A stretch of DNA of 64,000 bases from Pigmentiphaga sp. NML030171 (GTDB lineage Bacteria > Pseudomonadota > Gammaproteobacteria > Burkholderiales > Burkholderiaceae_B), in the NCBI RefSeq assembly GCF_002188635.1, contig NZ_NINX01000003.1, forward strand, positions 1 to 64,000, given 5' to 3'. Each line of letters begins with the position of its first letter. The first letter of the stretch is position 1. A model generated the notes under the pieces. That model did no database searches and was not told the origin of the DNA. It was given only the letters and a program-made list of their open reading frames with translations. The position numbers and the translations under genes are program-made. Shown one piece after another: positions 43,918-52,530 of the stretch.

Positions 43918-45117
43918 ATGGGTCTGTTCGATCGCGGCATCGGCCGCGCCCAGTCCATCGATGACCTGCGGGCGGCGGCGCGTCGCCGCCTGCCCAGGCT
44001 GGTGTTCGACTTCTTCGACGGCGGCGCCGAGAGCGAGGCCACGCTGGCCGACAACCGCCAGGCCTTCGAGCGCGTGCGCCTGTTGCCGCGCGCCCTGGTG
44101 GACGTCTCCCAGGTTTCCACCCGCTGCACCGTGCTGGGCGCGCCGGCCGACTACCCGCTGGCCATCGCGCCCACAGGCGGAGTCGGCTACGGCCGCCACG
44201 GCGGCGACCTGGCCATCGCCAAGGCCGCCGCGCGGCACGGCATCCCCTATACGCTGTCGACCAGCGCCACGGCGTCGATCGAGGAAGTCGCGCGCGAGGC
44301 GCCCGGCCGCCTGTGGTTCCAGGCCTACGTGCTGAAGAACCAGGACTTCTTCCACGGCCTGATCGAACGCGCGCGGGCGGCCGACTACGAAGCCCTGGTC
44401 ATCACCGTCGACCTGCCGGTGGGCGGCAAGCGCGAGCGCGACGTGCGCAACGGTTTCCGCACCCCCTTCCGGCTCACGTATCGCAGCTTCGGCGACGTGG
44501 CGGCGCATCCCCGCTGGGCGCTGGCGCTGCTGCGCCACGGCATGCCGGTGAACAAGAACCTGATCGGCCTGCAGCGCGACGTGACCTCCGTGGCGGGACT
44601 GGCCTCGGCGGTGGGACGCAACTACGATCCCTCGTTCGACTGGGACCGCCTGGCCCGGGTGCGCGACCGTTGGCCGCGCAAGCTGATCGTCAAGGGCGTC
44701 CTGCGGCCGGACGACGCCGAGCGGCTGGTCCGGCTGGGCGCCGACGCCGTGGTGGTGTCCAATCATGGCGGACGCCAGCTCGACGGCGCCTGCGCGACGC
44801 TGGACGCGCTGCCCGGCGTGGTGGACGCGGTGGCCGGCCGCATCCCGGTCTGGCTGGACGGCGGCGTGCGGCGCGGCGTGGATATCCTGAAGGCCCGCGC
44901 GCTGGGCGCCGAAGGCGTGCTGGTCGGGCGCGCGACGCTGTACGGCGCGGTGGCGGGCGGCGAGCCCGGCGCGCACCGGGCACTACAGATACTGACCGAG
45001 GAACTGGTGCGCGCGATGAAACTGTGCGGCGCGCCCGGCATCGGGGACATCGACGAAACCCTCCTGGCGCGGCCACCGCGCCGGGCAACCCACGAAGGAC
45101 GGACATGCGCTGGCTGA
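43918..45117 (+). CDS. FMN-dependent alpha-hydroxyacid dehydrogenase (lactate/mandelate dehydrogenase-like)
   Basis: The protein has 399 residues. FMN-binding and catalytic motifs are present: FDFFDGGAESEATLADN, PLAIAPTGGVGYGRHGGDLAIAKAAA, RLWFQAYVLK, VKGVLRPDDAERLVRLGADAVVVSNHGGRQLDG with catalytic H283, and VWLDGGVRRGVDILKARALGA. It oxidises an (S)-2-hydroxyacid to a keto acid. A Tyr often seen after WFQ is replaced by Ala (WFQAYV), which may alter substrate choice. It starts seven bases after the TauD-type gene. Confidence 0.9.
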   Translation: MGLFDRGIGRAQSIDDLRAAARRRLPRLVFDFFDGGAESEATLADNRQAFERVRLLPRALVDVSQVSTRCTVLGAPADYPLAIAPTGGVGYGRHGGDLAIAKAAARHGIPYTLSTSATASIEEVAREAPGRLWFQAYVLKNQDFFHGLIERARAADYEALVITVDLPVGGKRERDVRNGFRTPFRLTYRSFGDVAAHPRWALALLRHGMPVNKNLIGLQRDVTSVAGLASAVGRNYDPSFDWDRLARVRDRWPRKLIVKGVLRPDDAERLVRLGADAVVVSNHGGRQLDGACATLDALPGVVDAVAGRIPVWLDGGVRRGVDILKARALGAEGVLVGRATLYGAVAGGEPGAHRALQILTEELVRAMKLCGAPGIGDIDETLLARPPRRATHEGRTCAG

Positions 45118-45881
45118 GATACACGGATTCGACGGGCACCCACTATGGACTGATCGAGGGCGAACGCATACGCCGGGTCGAGGGCTCGCCCTTCGACGGC
45201 CATGTGCCGACGGACGACTGGACCAGCCTGGACCAGGTGCGCCTGGAGGTGCCGGTGATCCCGCGCACCTTCTATTGCGCCGGCCTGAACTACGCCGAGC
45301 ACGCCATCGAGGCGGCGCGCAAGCGCGGCCAGGAGCCGCAGTTGCCCACGCAGGCCGACATCGGCTATCGGGCCAACAACGCCCTGGTGCCGCACGGCCA
45401 CGACGTGGTGATGCCGCCCGACGCCCGCACCATCCACTACGAGGGCGAATTGGTGGTGGTCATCGGCAAGCAGGCGCGCCACCTGACGCCCGACAACGCA
45501 CTGGACTGCGTGCTGGGCTACACCATCGGCAACGACGTCAGCGAACGCAACTGGCAGCGGTCGGACCGTACTTTCTGGCGCGCCAAGAACTCGGACACCT
45601 TCAAGCCCATGGGTCCTTGGATAGACACCGAATTCGATCCGTCCCGGGCCCGCACCCAGGTGCGCGTGAACGGCCGGACCACCATCGACTTCGCCACCGC
45701 GGCGATGATCTTCGACGTGCCCACCTTCCTGTGCGCCATGACGAAATACCTGACCCTGCATCCCGGCGACGTGGTGTGGATGGGCACCGACGGCCAGTCG
45801 CCCGACCTGCATGCCGGCGACGTGGTGGAGATCGAGATCACCGGGCTGGGCACGCTGCGCAACACGTTCGTGCGGGGATGA
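45105..45881 (+). CDS. Fumarylacetoacetate hydrolase-family protein
   Basis: The protein has 258 residues. The core motif TFYCAGLNYAEHAIEA is followed by metal ligands E113 and E115 (IHYEGELVVVIGK), then LGYTIGNDVSERNWQRSDRTFWRAK and GDVVWMGTDGQSPDLHAGDVVEIEI. It lacks the large N-terminal domain of true fumarylacetoacetase. The start overlaps the end of the hydroxyacid dehydrogenase gene by 13 bases. It may hydrolyse or hydrate a keto acid produced in this operon or by the upstream catechol meta-cleavage. Confidence 0.87.
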   Translation: MRWLRYTDSTGTHYGLIEGERIRRVEGSPFDGHVPTDDWTSLDQVRLEVPVIPRTFYCAGLNYAEHAIEAARKRGQEPQLPTQADIGYRANNALVPHGHDVVMPPDARTIHYEGELVVVIGKQARHLTPDNALDCVLGYTIGNDVSERNWQRSDRTFWRAKNSDTFKPMGPWIDTEFDPSRARTQVRVNGRTTIDFATAAMIFDVPTFLCAMTKYLTLHPGDVVWMGTDGQSPDLHAGDVVEIEITGLGTLRNTFVRG

Positions 45882-45885
45882 GGCC

Positions 45886-46314
45886 ATGACCGACCTGGAA
45901 CGCTGGGCCGCCGTGACCGGCTGCCAACAGGCCATCCATGGCTTCTACCTGGCGCTGGATGGCGGCGACTTCGACGCGGTCGCCGGCTGCATGGCCGGAC
46001 AAGGCGTCTGGCATCGCCAGGGCCGAATGCTGCAAGGCCCGGCCGAGGTGCGAGCGGCGCTGGCCGACCGGCCCGCCGGACGCACCACGGCCCACCTGGT
46101 GCAGAACCTCGTGATCGACCTGGATGGTCCGGACCGGGCCACGGCGCGGTACATGACGCTGGTCTATCGCGTCGATGCGACGGCCCCGCATGCCGGACCG
46201 GTTCCGCTGCCGCCGCCCCTGTCCATTTCCCTGCACCGCGAGCGTCTGTCCCGCGCACCGGACGGGCGCTGGCTGGTGGAAGAGAAGCAGGGCCAGCGCC
46301 GATTCGGGGGCTGA
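45886..46314 (+). CDS. SnoaL/NTF2-like protein
   Basis: This small 142-residue protein has the NTF2-like pattern: QQAIHGFYLALDGGDFDAVAGCMAGQGVWHRQGRML near the start and DGRWLVEEKQGQRRF at the end. Such folds act as small isomerases, cyclases or dioxygenase beta subunits. It is last in the TauD-type operon, four bases after the FAH gene. It ends one base before the convergent Bug gene. No catalytic residues can be named. Confidence 0.75.
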   Translation: MTDLERWAAVTGCQQAIHGFYLALDGGDFDAVAGCMAGQGVWHRQGRMLQGPAEVRAALADRPAGRTTAHLVQNLVIDLDGPDRATARYMTLVYRVDATAPHAGPVPLPPPLSISLHRERLSRAPDGRWLVEEKQGQRRFGG

Positions 46315-47313
46315 TTACTGCAGCGTGTTCTTGGCCTGTTGCAGCAGGGATTTGTACTGGGTGGTGTCGCGCACCAGCAGGTCGCGCAGCTCGGCCGGCG
46401 TAGTGGTCTTCACCTCCATGCCCTGCGCCGCCAGCGTCTCGACGATCTTCGGCGACTTGCCGGCCTTGGCCAGCGCGGCATTCAGCCGGTCGACCACCGG
46501 CGCGGGCGTGCCGGCCGGCGCCAGCACGGCCTGCCAGGTCTCGGCCTGGAAGCCCTTGACGCCGCTTTCGTCGACCGTGGGCACGTCCGGCGTGGCGGGC
46601 GAGCGCTTGATGCCGGTGGTCGCGATTAGTACCAGCCGGCCGTCGGCCACGTGCTCCATGTTGCCCACCAGCGAGCTGAACATCACGTCCACTCGCCCGG
46701 ACAGCAGGTCCGCCATGGCCGGCCCCGTTCCCTTGTAGGGAACGTGCACCATCTTGACGCCGGCCGCCTTGGCGAAGGCCTCGCCCGCCAGGTGTTGCGC
46801 CGAACCGTTGCCCGACGAGGCGAAGTTCACCTTGCCCGGGTTGGCCTTGGCGTAGGCGATGAAATCCTTGACCGTGCGGATCTTCAGCCCGGGCGTCACC
46901 AGGATGCCCAGCGACTGCACGGTGGCCTGGCCGATGGGCTGGAAATCGGCCACGGGATCGTAGGTCTTGGCGTCGTGCAGCAGCGGCGTGATCACGAAGG
47001 CGTTGGTACCGAACAGCAGCGTATAGCCATCGGCCGGCGAACGCCTGACGGACTCGGTCCCCACCAGGGTGCCCCCGCCCGCGCGGTTCTCCAGCACCAC
47101 GGTCTGCCCCAGGCTTTCGGACATCTCCTGGGCGAACATCCGTCCGACGATGTCCGTCGCGCCGCCCGGCGCGTAGGCCACGACCAGGCGCAGCGGATGC
47201 GACGGGAAGCCCTGCGCGCCGGCCGGCGCGGCGGCCCAGGAACCGGCGGCGGCGAGCACGAGCGCCAGCGCGGTCAGCCGGCGGCGGGCGGGGGACGATG
47301 AGGATCGAGTCAT
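46315..47313 (-). CDS. Bug/TctC-type periplasmic binding protein
   Basis: The protein has 332 residues with a signal peptide rich in Ala (SPARRRLTALALVLAAAGSW) cleaved after AGAQ. The mature chain starts FPSHPLRLVVAYAPGGATDIVGRMFA and includes VVLENRAGGGTLVG and ADGYTLLFG. It is transcribed away from a LysR gene that probably regulates it. It is convergent with, and directly adjacent to, the SnoaL-like gene with no room for a terminator. Confidence 0.88.
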   Translation of the reverse strand: MTRSSSSPARRRLTALALVLAAAGSWAAAPAGAQGFPSHPLRLVVAYAPGGATDIVGRMFAQEMSESLGQTVVLENRAGGGTLVGTESVRRSPADGYTLLFGTNAFVITPLLHDAKTYDPVADFQPIGQATVQSLGILVTPGLKIRTVKDFIAYAKANPGKVNFASSGNGSAQHLAGEAFAKAAGVKMVHVPYKGTGPAMADLLSGRVDVMFSSLVGNMEHVADGRLVLIATTGIKRSPATPDVPTVDESGVKGFQAETWQAVLAPAGTPAPVVDRLNAALAKAGKSPKIVETLAAQGMEVKTTTPAELRDLLVRDTTQYKSLLQQAKNTLQ

Positions 47314-47402
47314 GGGAAGTCTCCGGATTTTCGTATCGAATGCGAAACAATGGATGAGGGCATTATTCGTTCGCCCCGCCAGCTCAACAAGGCGGCGGTG
47401 CT

Positions 47403-47415
47403 AAATTTGAAATTT
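47403..47415. promoter_or_regulatory. AT-rich palindrome in the Bug/LysR divergent promoter
   Basis: AAATTT-G-AAATTT lies 30 bases before the LysR start in an otherwise GC-rich region. It fits a LysR-type autoregulatory site for the divergent pair. The evidence is the symmetry and position only. Confidence 0.4.
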
Positions 47416-47444
47416 CCTAAGAAGAAACCGGCAAGGACAAGCAC

Positions 47445-48365
47445 GTGGACCAGCTCAGTTGCCTGCGCATGTTCCTGGAGGTGGCCCGGCGCAACAGCTT
47501 CGCCGGCGCCGCGCAACACTTCGGCGTATCGCGCGCCACCTGCACCAAGCAGGTGGCCTGGCTGGAGCGTTCCCTGGGCGTCAAGCTGCTGAACCGCACG
47601 ACCAAGCAACTGGGGCTGACGCCGGCCGGCCTGCAAGTGCTGGAGAACGGTACCGAGCTGCTGCAGCGCTACGACGACCTGCGCGAATCCGTGCACGACC
47701 TGTCGCGCGACGTGGCCGGCGTGGTGCGGGTGGGCGTGCCGCCCGCCTTCGGCACGCAGCGCCTCTTGCCGGTGATCGGCGAATTCCACGAGCGCTATCC
47801 CGACGTCCAGATCGCGCTCAGCCTGCTGACGGTGCGCAAACAGGAAACCTTCGTCGAGCAAGGCCTGGACGTCGGCATCATCATCGTTCCCGTGCTCAAG
47901 GACGCGAGCTTCATCGCCATCCCGCTGGCAGAAGCGCGCCAGGCGCTGGTCGCCTCGCCGGCCTACCTGGCCAAGGTCCCGCCCGTCACCCATCCCCGCG
48001 ATCTCCAGCACTGCAAGTGCCTGGTCAACTGGAACAAGTCACCCACCGCCACCTGGAACTTCACCGGTCCCGAGGGGCCGGTATCCGTCCGGGTCCAGGG
48101 GCCGCTGCGCTCGGACTTCGGCGATGCCCTGAAGGAAGCCGCGCTGGCCGGCATGGGCATCTCCATGCACCCCTACTACATGATCGCCGACGAGATCGCG
48201 CGCGGCGAGCTACGGGTCGTGCTGCCCGACTACGTGCCCTCGGGACTGGACGTCTACGCCATCTACTCGTCGCGCAAGAACCTGCCCATGCGGGTGCAGG
48301 TTTTCCTGGAATTCCTGAAGGAATGGGCCCGCACGCCCAAGTCCTGGAGCAAGGGCATGGAATGA
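47445..48365 (+). CDS. LysR-family transcriptional regulator with GTG start
   Basis: The protein has 306 residues. The N-terminus MDQLSCLRMFLEVARRNSFA is the classic start of a CrgA-type LysR regulator, but the first codon is GTG, preceded by AAGGAC. The helix-turn-helix lies in GAAQHFGVSRATCTKQVAWLE. The C-terminal VYAIYSSRKNLPMRVQVFLEFLKEW is typical of that subgroup. It is divergent from a Bug gene, its probable target. Confidence 0.88.
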   Translation: MDQLSCLRMFLEVARRNSFAGAAQHFGVSRATCTKQVAWLERSLGVKLLNRTTKQLGLTPAGLQVLENGTELLQRYDDLRESVHDLSRDVAGVVRVGVPPAFGTQRLLPVIGEFHERYPDVQIALSLLTVRKQETFVEQGLDVGIIIVPVLKDASFIAIPLAEARQALVASPAYLAKVPPVTHPRDLQHCKCLVNWNKSPTATWNFTGPEGPVSVRVQGPLRSDFGDALKEAALAGMGISMHPYYMIADEIARGELRVVLPDYVPSGLDVYAIYSSRKNLPMRVQVFLEFLKEWARTPKSWSKGME

Positions 48366-48372
48366 CGCCCTC

Positions 48373-48421
48373 TTGACATTCCGGCCGCATGCGCGCGTAA
48401 TACATAGCTAGCTATGTATTA
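48373..48421 (+). promoter_or_regulatory. Strong promoter with a perfect 24-base palindromic operator
   Basis: A consensus -35 box TTGACA stands at 48373-48378. From 48398 to 48421 runs a perfect palindrome whose left half is TAATACATAGCT and right half its exact reverse complement. The likely -10 (TAATAC) lies within it at 19-base spacing. The site is 12 bases before the first gene of the FMN-reductase/luciferase-like operon. It would be fully blocked by a dimeric repressor. The MarR protein encoded at the far end of the operon is the candidate. Confidence 0.75.
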
Positions 48422-48433
48422 ACGGAGACAGGC

Positions 48434-49036
48434 ATGAACACCTCCCCGCCCCGCGTGGTGGCACTGGGCGGCACCACCCGCCCCGACTCGTCCACCGAGC
48501 GTGCGTTGCGACACGCGCTGGACGCCGTGGCCGCCACCGGCGCGCAGGTCGTCCTGTTGGCCGGCGACGACCTGGTCCTGCCCATGTACGCTCCCCACGA
48601 ACCGGGACGAACCCCGGCGGCGCTGCGCCTGGTGGCCGAGCTGCGCCGGGCCGACGGCGTCATCATCGCCTCGCCCGGCTACCACGGCAGCCTGTCGGGC
48701 CTGGTCAAGAACGCGCTGGACTACACCGAGGACCTGCGCACCGACGCCCGGCCCTACCTGAGCGGCCGGGCGGTGGGCTGCATCGCCAACGCCGCCGGCT
48801 GGCAGGCCGCGGTGACCACGCTGGGGGCGCTGCGCGACATCGTGCATGCGCTGCGCGGCTGGCCCACGCCCCTGGGCGTGTGCATAGGCGGCACCGAGCC
48901 GGCGTTCGCGCCCGACGGCCGCTGCATCGACGCGCGCGTGGACGAACAACTGCGCACGCTGGGCCGCGAGGTGTCCGACTTCGCCCACCGCATGCGCGAA
49001 CCCCAGGCCGGCGCCGCCATGCGCGCCGCCGCCTGA
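48434..49036 (+). CDS. NADPH-dependent FMN reductase
   Basis: The flavodoxin-fold protein has 200 residues. VVALGGTTRPDSSTERALRHAL holds the FMN phosphate loop, and ADGVIIASPGYHGSLSGLVKNALDY is the signature of the NADPH-dependent FMN reductase family. GGAGACA precedes the ATG. It would supply reduced FMN to the luciferase-like monooxygenase two genes downstream. It is the first gene after the palindromic promoter. Confidence 0.9.
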   Translation: MNTSPPRVVALGGTTRPDSSTERALRHALDAVAATGAQVVLLAGDDLVLPMYAPHEPGRTPAALRLVAELRRADGVIIASPGYHGSLSGLVKNALDYTEDLRTDARPYLSGRAVGCIANAAGWQAAVTTLGALRDIVHALRGWPTPLGVCIGGTEPAFAPDGRCIDARVDEQLRTLGREVSDFAHRMREPQAGAAMRAAA

Positions 49037-49067
49037 TGCGGCGCCCCTTTTCCACCTAGGAGACATC

Positions 49068-49859
49068 ATGACCGCCATGGATGCGTCCACCCTGCGCATA
49101 CGCGATACCGCGCTGAGCGTCGCGCGCGCCGGCCAAGGCCAGCCGCTCTTGTTCCTGCACGGCCCCGGCGGGCTGGCCGAATCGCAGGCCTGGCTGCCGG
49201 CGCTGGCCGAACATTACGACTGCCACGCCCCCGAGCACCCCGGCTACGGGGGCAGCGCCGTACCCGCCTGGCTGGACAACGTCCGCGACCTGGCCAATTT
49301 CTACCTGGACTACCTGGACCAGCAGAAGCTGCGCGGCGTGCACCTGGTGGGCTACGACCTGGGCGGCTGGATCGCGGCCGAGCTGGCGGTGCGTAACAGC
49401 CACGCGCTGGCTTCGCTCACCCTGATCTCGGCCCAGGGCATCCACGTACCCGACGTGCCCACCACCGACGTCTTCCTGCGCACCGACGATGATCTCGTGC
49501 GCGACACCTACCACGACCCCGCCCGGGCCGCGCGCGTGCTGGAACGCGCGCTTACCGAGGAAGAGCTGGACGTGGCCGTGCGCAACAAGGAAGTCACCGC
49601 GCGCCTGACCTGGCAGCCGCGCGGCCACGATCCCGACCTGGCCAAGTGGCTGCACCGCATCGCCGTGCCCACGCTGGTGGTGTGGGGCGCCAACGACCGC
49701 ATCCTGCCCGCCGAGTATGGCCGCGCGTGGCGCGACCGCATCGCCCGCGCCACGCTGGCCGAGATGGGTGACTGCGGCCACGCGCCCCACCTGGAGCGCA
49801 CGGCCGAGACCGTGGCCGCGCTGACACGATTCACCGCCTCGACCGGGAGCCCCGCATGA
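49068..49859 (+). CDS. Alpha/beta hydrolase with Asp in the nucleophile position
   Basis: The protein has 263 residues. It has LFLHGPGGLAESQAWLPAL (oxyanion HGPGG), then the nucleophile elbow LVGYDLGGWIAAE, where the residue usually Ser is D97. A later Asp is in VVWGANDRILPAEYG and the His in MGDCGHAPHLER. Asp nucleophiles occur in epoxide hydrolases and haloalkane dehalogenases, so an ester-intermediate hydrolysis of an epoxide or halide is possible; a catalytically altered Ser hydrolase is the alternative. GGAGACATC precedes the ATG. Its stop overlaps the next start (ATGA). Confidence 0.83.
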   Translation: MTAMDASTLRIRDTALSVARAGQGQPLLFLHGPGGLAESQAWLPALAEHYDCHAPEHPGYGGSAVPAWLDNVRDLANFYLDYLDQQKLRGVHLVGYDLGGWIAAELAVRNSHALASLTLISAQGIHVPDVPTTDVFLRTDDDLVRDTYHDPARAARVLERALTEEELDVAVRNKEVTARLTWQPRGHDPDLAKWLHRIAVPTLVVWGANDRILPAEYGRAWRDRIARATLAEMGDCGHAPHLERTAETVAALTRFTASTGSPA

Positions 49860-50992
49860 AGTTCTTCAATTTCCACCTGATGCCCTATCGCCATGCGGAC
49901 CTGGAAGCGATCCAGAAGAACGGTTCGGCGTGGGTGACCTTCTCCAATCGCCACTACGATCCCCGGCTGGGCGCCGAGCTGTACCACGAATACCTGGACC
50001 AGATGGAGTACGCCGACCAGCTGGGCTTCGACGGCGTCTGCCTGAACGAGCACCACCAGACGGCCTACGGCCTGATGCCCATTCCCGGCGTGCTGGCCGG
50101 CGCCCTGGCGCGCAGCGTCAAGCGCGCGCGCATCGCCGTGCTGGGCCGCGCGCTGCCGCTCCTGAACAACCCGCTGATGGTGGCCGAAGAATTCGCCATG
50201 CTGGACAACCTGACGCGCGGCCGCTTCATCGCCGGCTTCGTGCGCGGCATCGGCGCCGAATACCACGCCATGGGCATCAATCCGGCCGAATCGCAGGCGC
50301 GCTTCGCCGAGGCCCACGACCTGATCGTCCGCGCGTGGACCCAGCCCGGCCCCTTCTCGTACACCGGCAAGCACTACCAGTTCCAGTACGTGAATCCCTG
50401 GCCCCGGCCCTACCAGGACCCGCACCCGCCCATCTGGGTGCCTTCGCAGGGCTCCAGCAGCACCATCCGCTGGGCGGCGGGGCTGCGCTACACCTACTGC
50501 CAGACCCTGAGCCCCATCGCCACGGTGAAGAAATTCTTCGACATGTACCGCGAGGAAGCGCGCAAGGCCGGCTACGAAGCGGGCCGCGACCAGCTTGCCT
50601 GGTCCAACTGCATCTACGTGGCCGAGACCGACGAGCGCGCCATGGCCGAGGCCAGGCCGCACCTGGAGGCCCTGATGACCCGCCTCTTGAAGATGCCCAT
50701 GGAGATGCTGCTGCCGCCGGGCTACACCAACATCGAGGCGATGAAGCGCATCAAGTCCACGCGCGCGGTCGGCGCCAAGCCTCAGTCGGTGGAAGACCTG
50801 GTGAAATCCGGGCTGGTCATCATCGGCAGCCCTGCCACCGTGCGCGAGAAACTGGCCGAGTACGAAGAGCTGGCGGGCTTCGGCACCACGCTGACCAAGA
50901 CCCAGTTCGGCACCATGCCCGATAGCATGGTCCGCGCCAACATGCAGGCCATCGCGCAGGAAATCATCCCGCACTTCAAAGACGCCGCCTGA
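49856..50992 (+). CDS. LLM-class flavin-dependent monooxygenase (bacterial luciferase-like)
   Basis: The protein has 378 residues with a TIM barrel of the luciferase family: MEYADQLGFDGVCLNEHHQTAYGLMPIPGVLAGALA near residue 50, PLMVAEEFAMLDNLTRGRFIAGFVRG near residue 105, and HPPIWVPSQGSSSTIRWAA. The LNEHHQ pattern is typical of the group. It needs reduced flavin from a partner, provided by the FMN reductase in the same operon. Translational overlap with the hydrolase indicates close cooperation. The substrate is unknown. Confidence 0.9.
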   Translation: MKFFNFHLMPYRHADLEAIQKNGSAWVTFSNRHYDPRLGAELYHEYLDQMEYADQLGFDGVCLNEHHQTAYGLMPIPGVLAGALARSVKRARIAVLGRALPLLNNPLMVAEEFAMLDNLTRGRFIAGFVRGIGAEYHAMGINPAESQARFAEAHDLIVRAWTQPGPFSYTGKHYQFQYVNPWPRPYQDPHPPIWVPSQGSSSTIRWAAGLRYTYCQTLSPIATVKKFFDMYREEARKAGYEAGRDQLAWSNCIYVAETDERAMAEARPHLEALMTRLLKMPMEMLLPPGYTNIEAMKRIKSTRAVGAKPQSVEDLVKSGLVIIGSPATVREKLAEYEELAGFGTTLTKTQFGTMPDSMVRANMQAIAQEIIPHFKDAA

Positions 50993-51018
50993 TCGGCCAA
51001 CAAGGAGGAGACAGATAC

Positions 51019-52005
51019 ATGGCTTACACGCTATCGCGCACCCTCGCGCCCTGGCTTGCCCTGGCGGGCATCCTGCTCGCCCCCGCCGCCGTGGCCGACA
51101 CCGCGGCCGGCTACCCCGAGCGGCCGGTCAAGCTGGCGCTGCCCTTCCCGCCCGGCGGCTCGGCCGACACCATCACGCGCAGCATGGCCGAACGGCTCCA
51201 GGCCCAGTTGCACCAGCCCTTCCTGATCGAGAACCGGCCCGGCGCGGCCGGCAACGTCGCCACCCGCTACATCGCCAAGGCGCCGGCGGACGGCTACAAC
51301 CTGCTGGTGGGCGTGACCGGCGCCATGGCCATCAATCCCAATCTCTACACGCTGGACTACGATCCCGCCAAGGACTTCGTGGCCGTCTCGATGGTGGCGC
51401 GCGCGCCGGTCGTCGTCGTGGCCGATCCGCAGGCCGGCATCGGCAGCATCAAACAACTGATCGAACAGGCCAAGGCCAGGCCCGGCATGCTGACCTACGC
51501 CACCAACGGCGTGGGCACCAGCCACCACCTGGCGGCCGAACTGTTCCGCCAGGCCGCCGGCCTGGACATGCGCAACGTGCCGTACAAGGGCACGCCCGAG
51601 GCCCTGCAGGACATCATCGGCGGGCGCGTGCCGCTGGGCTTCATGGACCTGACCGCCTCCATCCCGCTGATCGCCTCGGGCAAGCTGAAGGCACTGGCCA
51701 CCACCGGCACCAGGCGCTCGCCCGCGCTGCCGGATGTCCCCACAGTGGCCGAGGCCGGCGTGCCCGGCTTCGCGGCCGACACCTGGGTAGGCATCTTCGC
51801 GCCCAAGGGCACGCCCCAGGCCATCGTGGAAAAACTCAGCGCGGAGATGAAGACCGCGCTGGCGCTGCCCGAGCTGCGTGCCCGCGCGCAGACGCAGGGC
51901 CTGGAAGTGGCAGGCAGCACGCCGGCGGAACTGCAGCGCTTCCTGCAGGAAGAATCGGCGAAGTGGAAACGGGTGGTGAGCGAGGCGGGAATCAAGCTGC
52001 AATAA
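51019..52005 (+). CDS. Bug/TctC-type periplasmic binding protein
   Basis: The protein has 328 residues; the signal peptide (SRTLAPWLALAGILLAPAA) is cleaved near AVADTA. The mature chain starts YPERPVKLALPFPPGGSADTITRSMA and contains FLIENRPGAAGN and ADGYNLLVGVTG. AAGGAGGAGA lies ten bases before the ATG. It is the last gene of the FMN-reductase/luciferase-like operon and probably binds that operon's substrate. Confidence 0.88.
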   Translation: MAYTLSRTLAPWLALAGILLAPAAVADTAAGYPERPVKLALPFPPGGSADTITRSMAERLQAQLHQPFLIENRPGAAGNVATRYIAKAPADGYNLLVGVTGAMAINPNLYTLDYDPAKDFVAVSMVARAPVVVVADPQAGIGSIKQLIEQAKARPGMLTYATNGVGTSHHLAAELFRQAAGLDMRNVPYKGTPEALQDIIGGRVPLGFMDLTASIPLIASGKLKALATTGTRRSPALPDVPTVAEAGVPGFAADTWVGIFAPKGTPQAIVEKLSAEMKTALALPELRARAQTQGLEVAGSTPAELQRFLQEESAKWKRVVSEAGIKLQ

Positions 52006-52022
52006 CGCGCTGCGCTTGCGAG

Positions 52023-52040
52023 GGGCGGCGCCGGCCGCCC
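52023..52040. terminator. Bidirectional hairpin between convergent Bug and MarR genes
   Basis: GGGCGGC-gccg-GCCGCCC forms a seven-pair perfect stem, followed on the plus strand by TACTTTT. It lies in the 34-base gap between the two stop codons and touches the MarR stop. A terminator for the luciferase-like operon is likely. Confidence 0.55.
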
Positions 52041-52471
52041 TACTTTTCCTCTTCCAGGTTCTCGATCATCTTCGCGCCTATCCGCAGGAACTCCGCCACC
52101 TCGTCCGGCGTCAGGTCCTCGCACGCATCCTTGTAGACCTCCATCGCCGAGTCGGTCATCAGGGTCAGCATTTCCTTGCCCCGCTCCGTCAACGACACCA
52201 GCCGGCGGCGCGCGTCCTGCTCGTCCGATACGCGCGCGATCAGGCCGTTCTTCTCCATGCGGGTCAGCGTGGCAGCCATGGAGGGCTGCTCGACGCCGAC
52301 CATGCGCGCCAGTTCCATCTGCGTCGAGACCTGCACGTCGCGCAGGCAGCGCAGCACCGGGAACTGCCCGGGCATCACGCCGTGCGGGCCGGTCAGTTGC
52401 GCCAGGCGCCAGACCACGCGCCGGTTCAACGTGCCGACGACGAAACCGAGGCTTTGCGTGCGTATGTTCAT
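52040..52471 (-). CDS. MarR-family transcriptional repressor
   Basis: The protein has 143 residues with a winged helix in TQMELARMVGVEQPSMAATLTRMEKNGLIARVSDEQDARRRLVSLTERG. The wing DEQDARRR and the preceding recognition helix are canonical for MarR. It is convergent with the luciferase-like operon and lies downstream of the minus-strand Rieske oxygenase gene. The perfect palindrome before the FMN reductase gene has the size expected for a MarR dimer site. Confidence 0.9.
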   Translation of the reverse strand: MNIRTQSLGFVVGTLNRRVVWRLAQLTGPHGVMPGQFPVLRCLRDVQVSTQMELARMVGVEQPSMAATLTRMEKNGLIARVSDEQDARRRLVSLTERGKEMLTLMTDSAMEVYKDACEDLTPDEVAEFLRIGAKMIENLEEEK

Positions 52472-52530
52472 AAGCGGGGAAAGGGGCGGCGGAGCGGGAA
52501 AGTTAGCACAAGTCCGCGCCCTTCCTTCCC

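Noticed and set aside
41805-44129. A 774-codon open frame on the minus strand
   Set aside because: It is antisense to the LysR and TauD-type genes, with no domain and no ribosome site.
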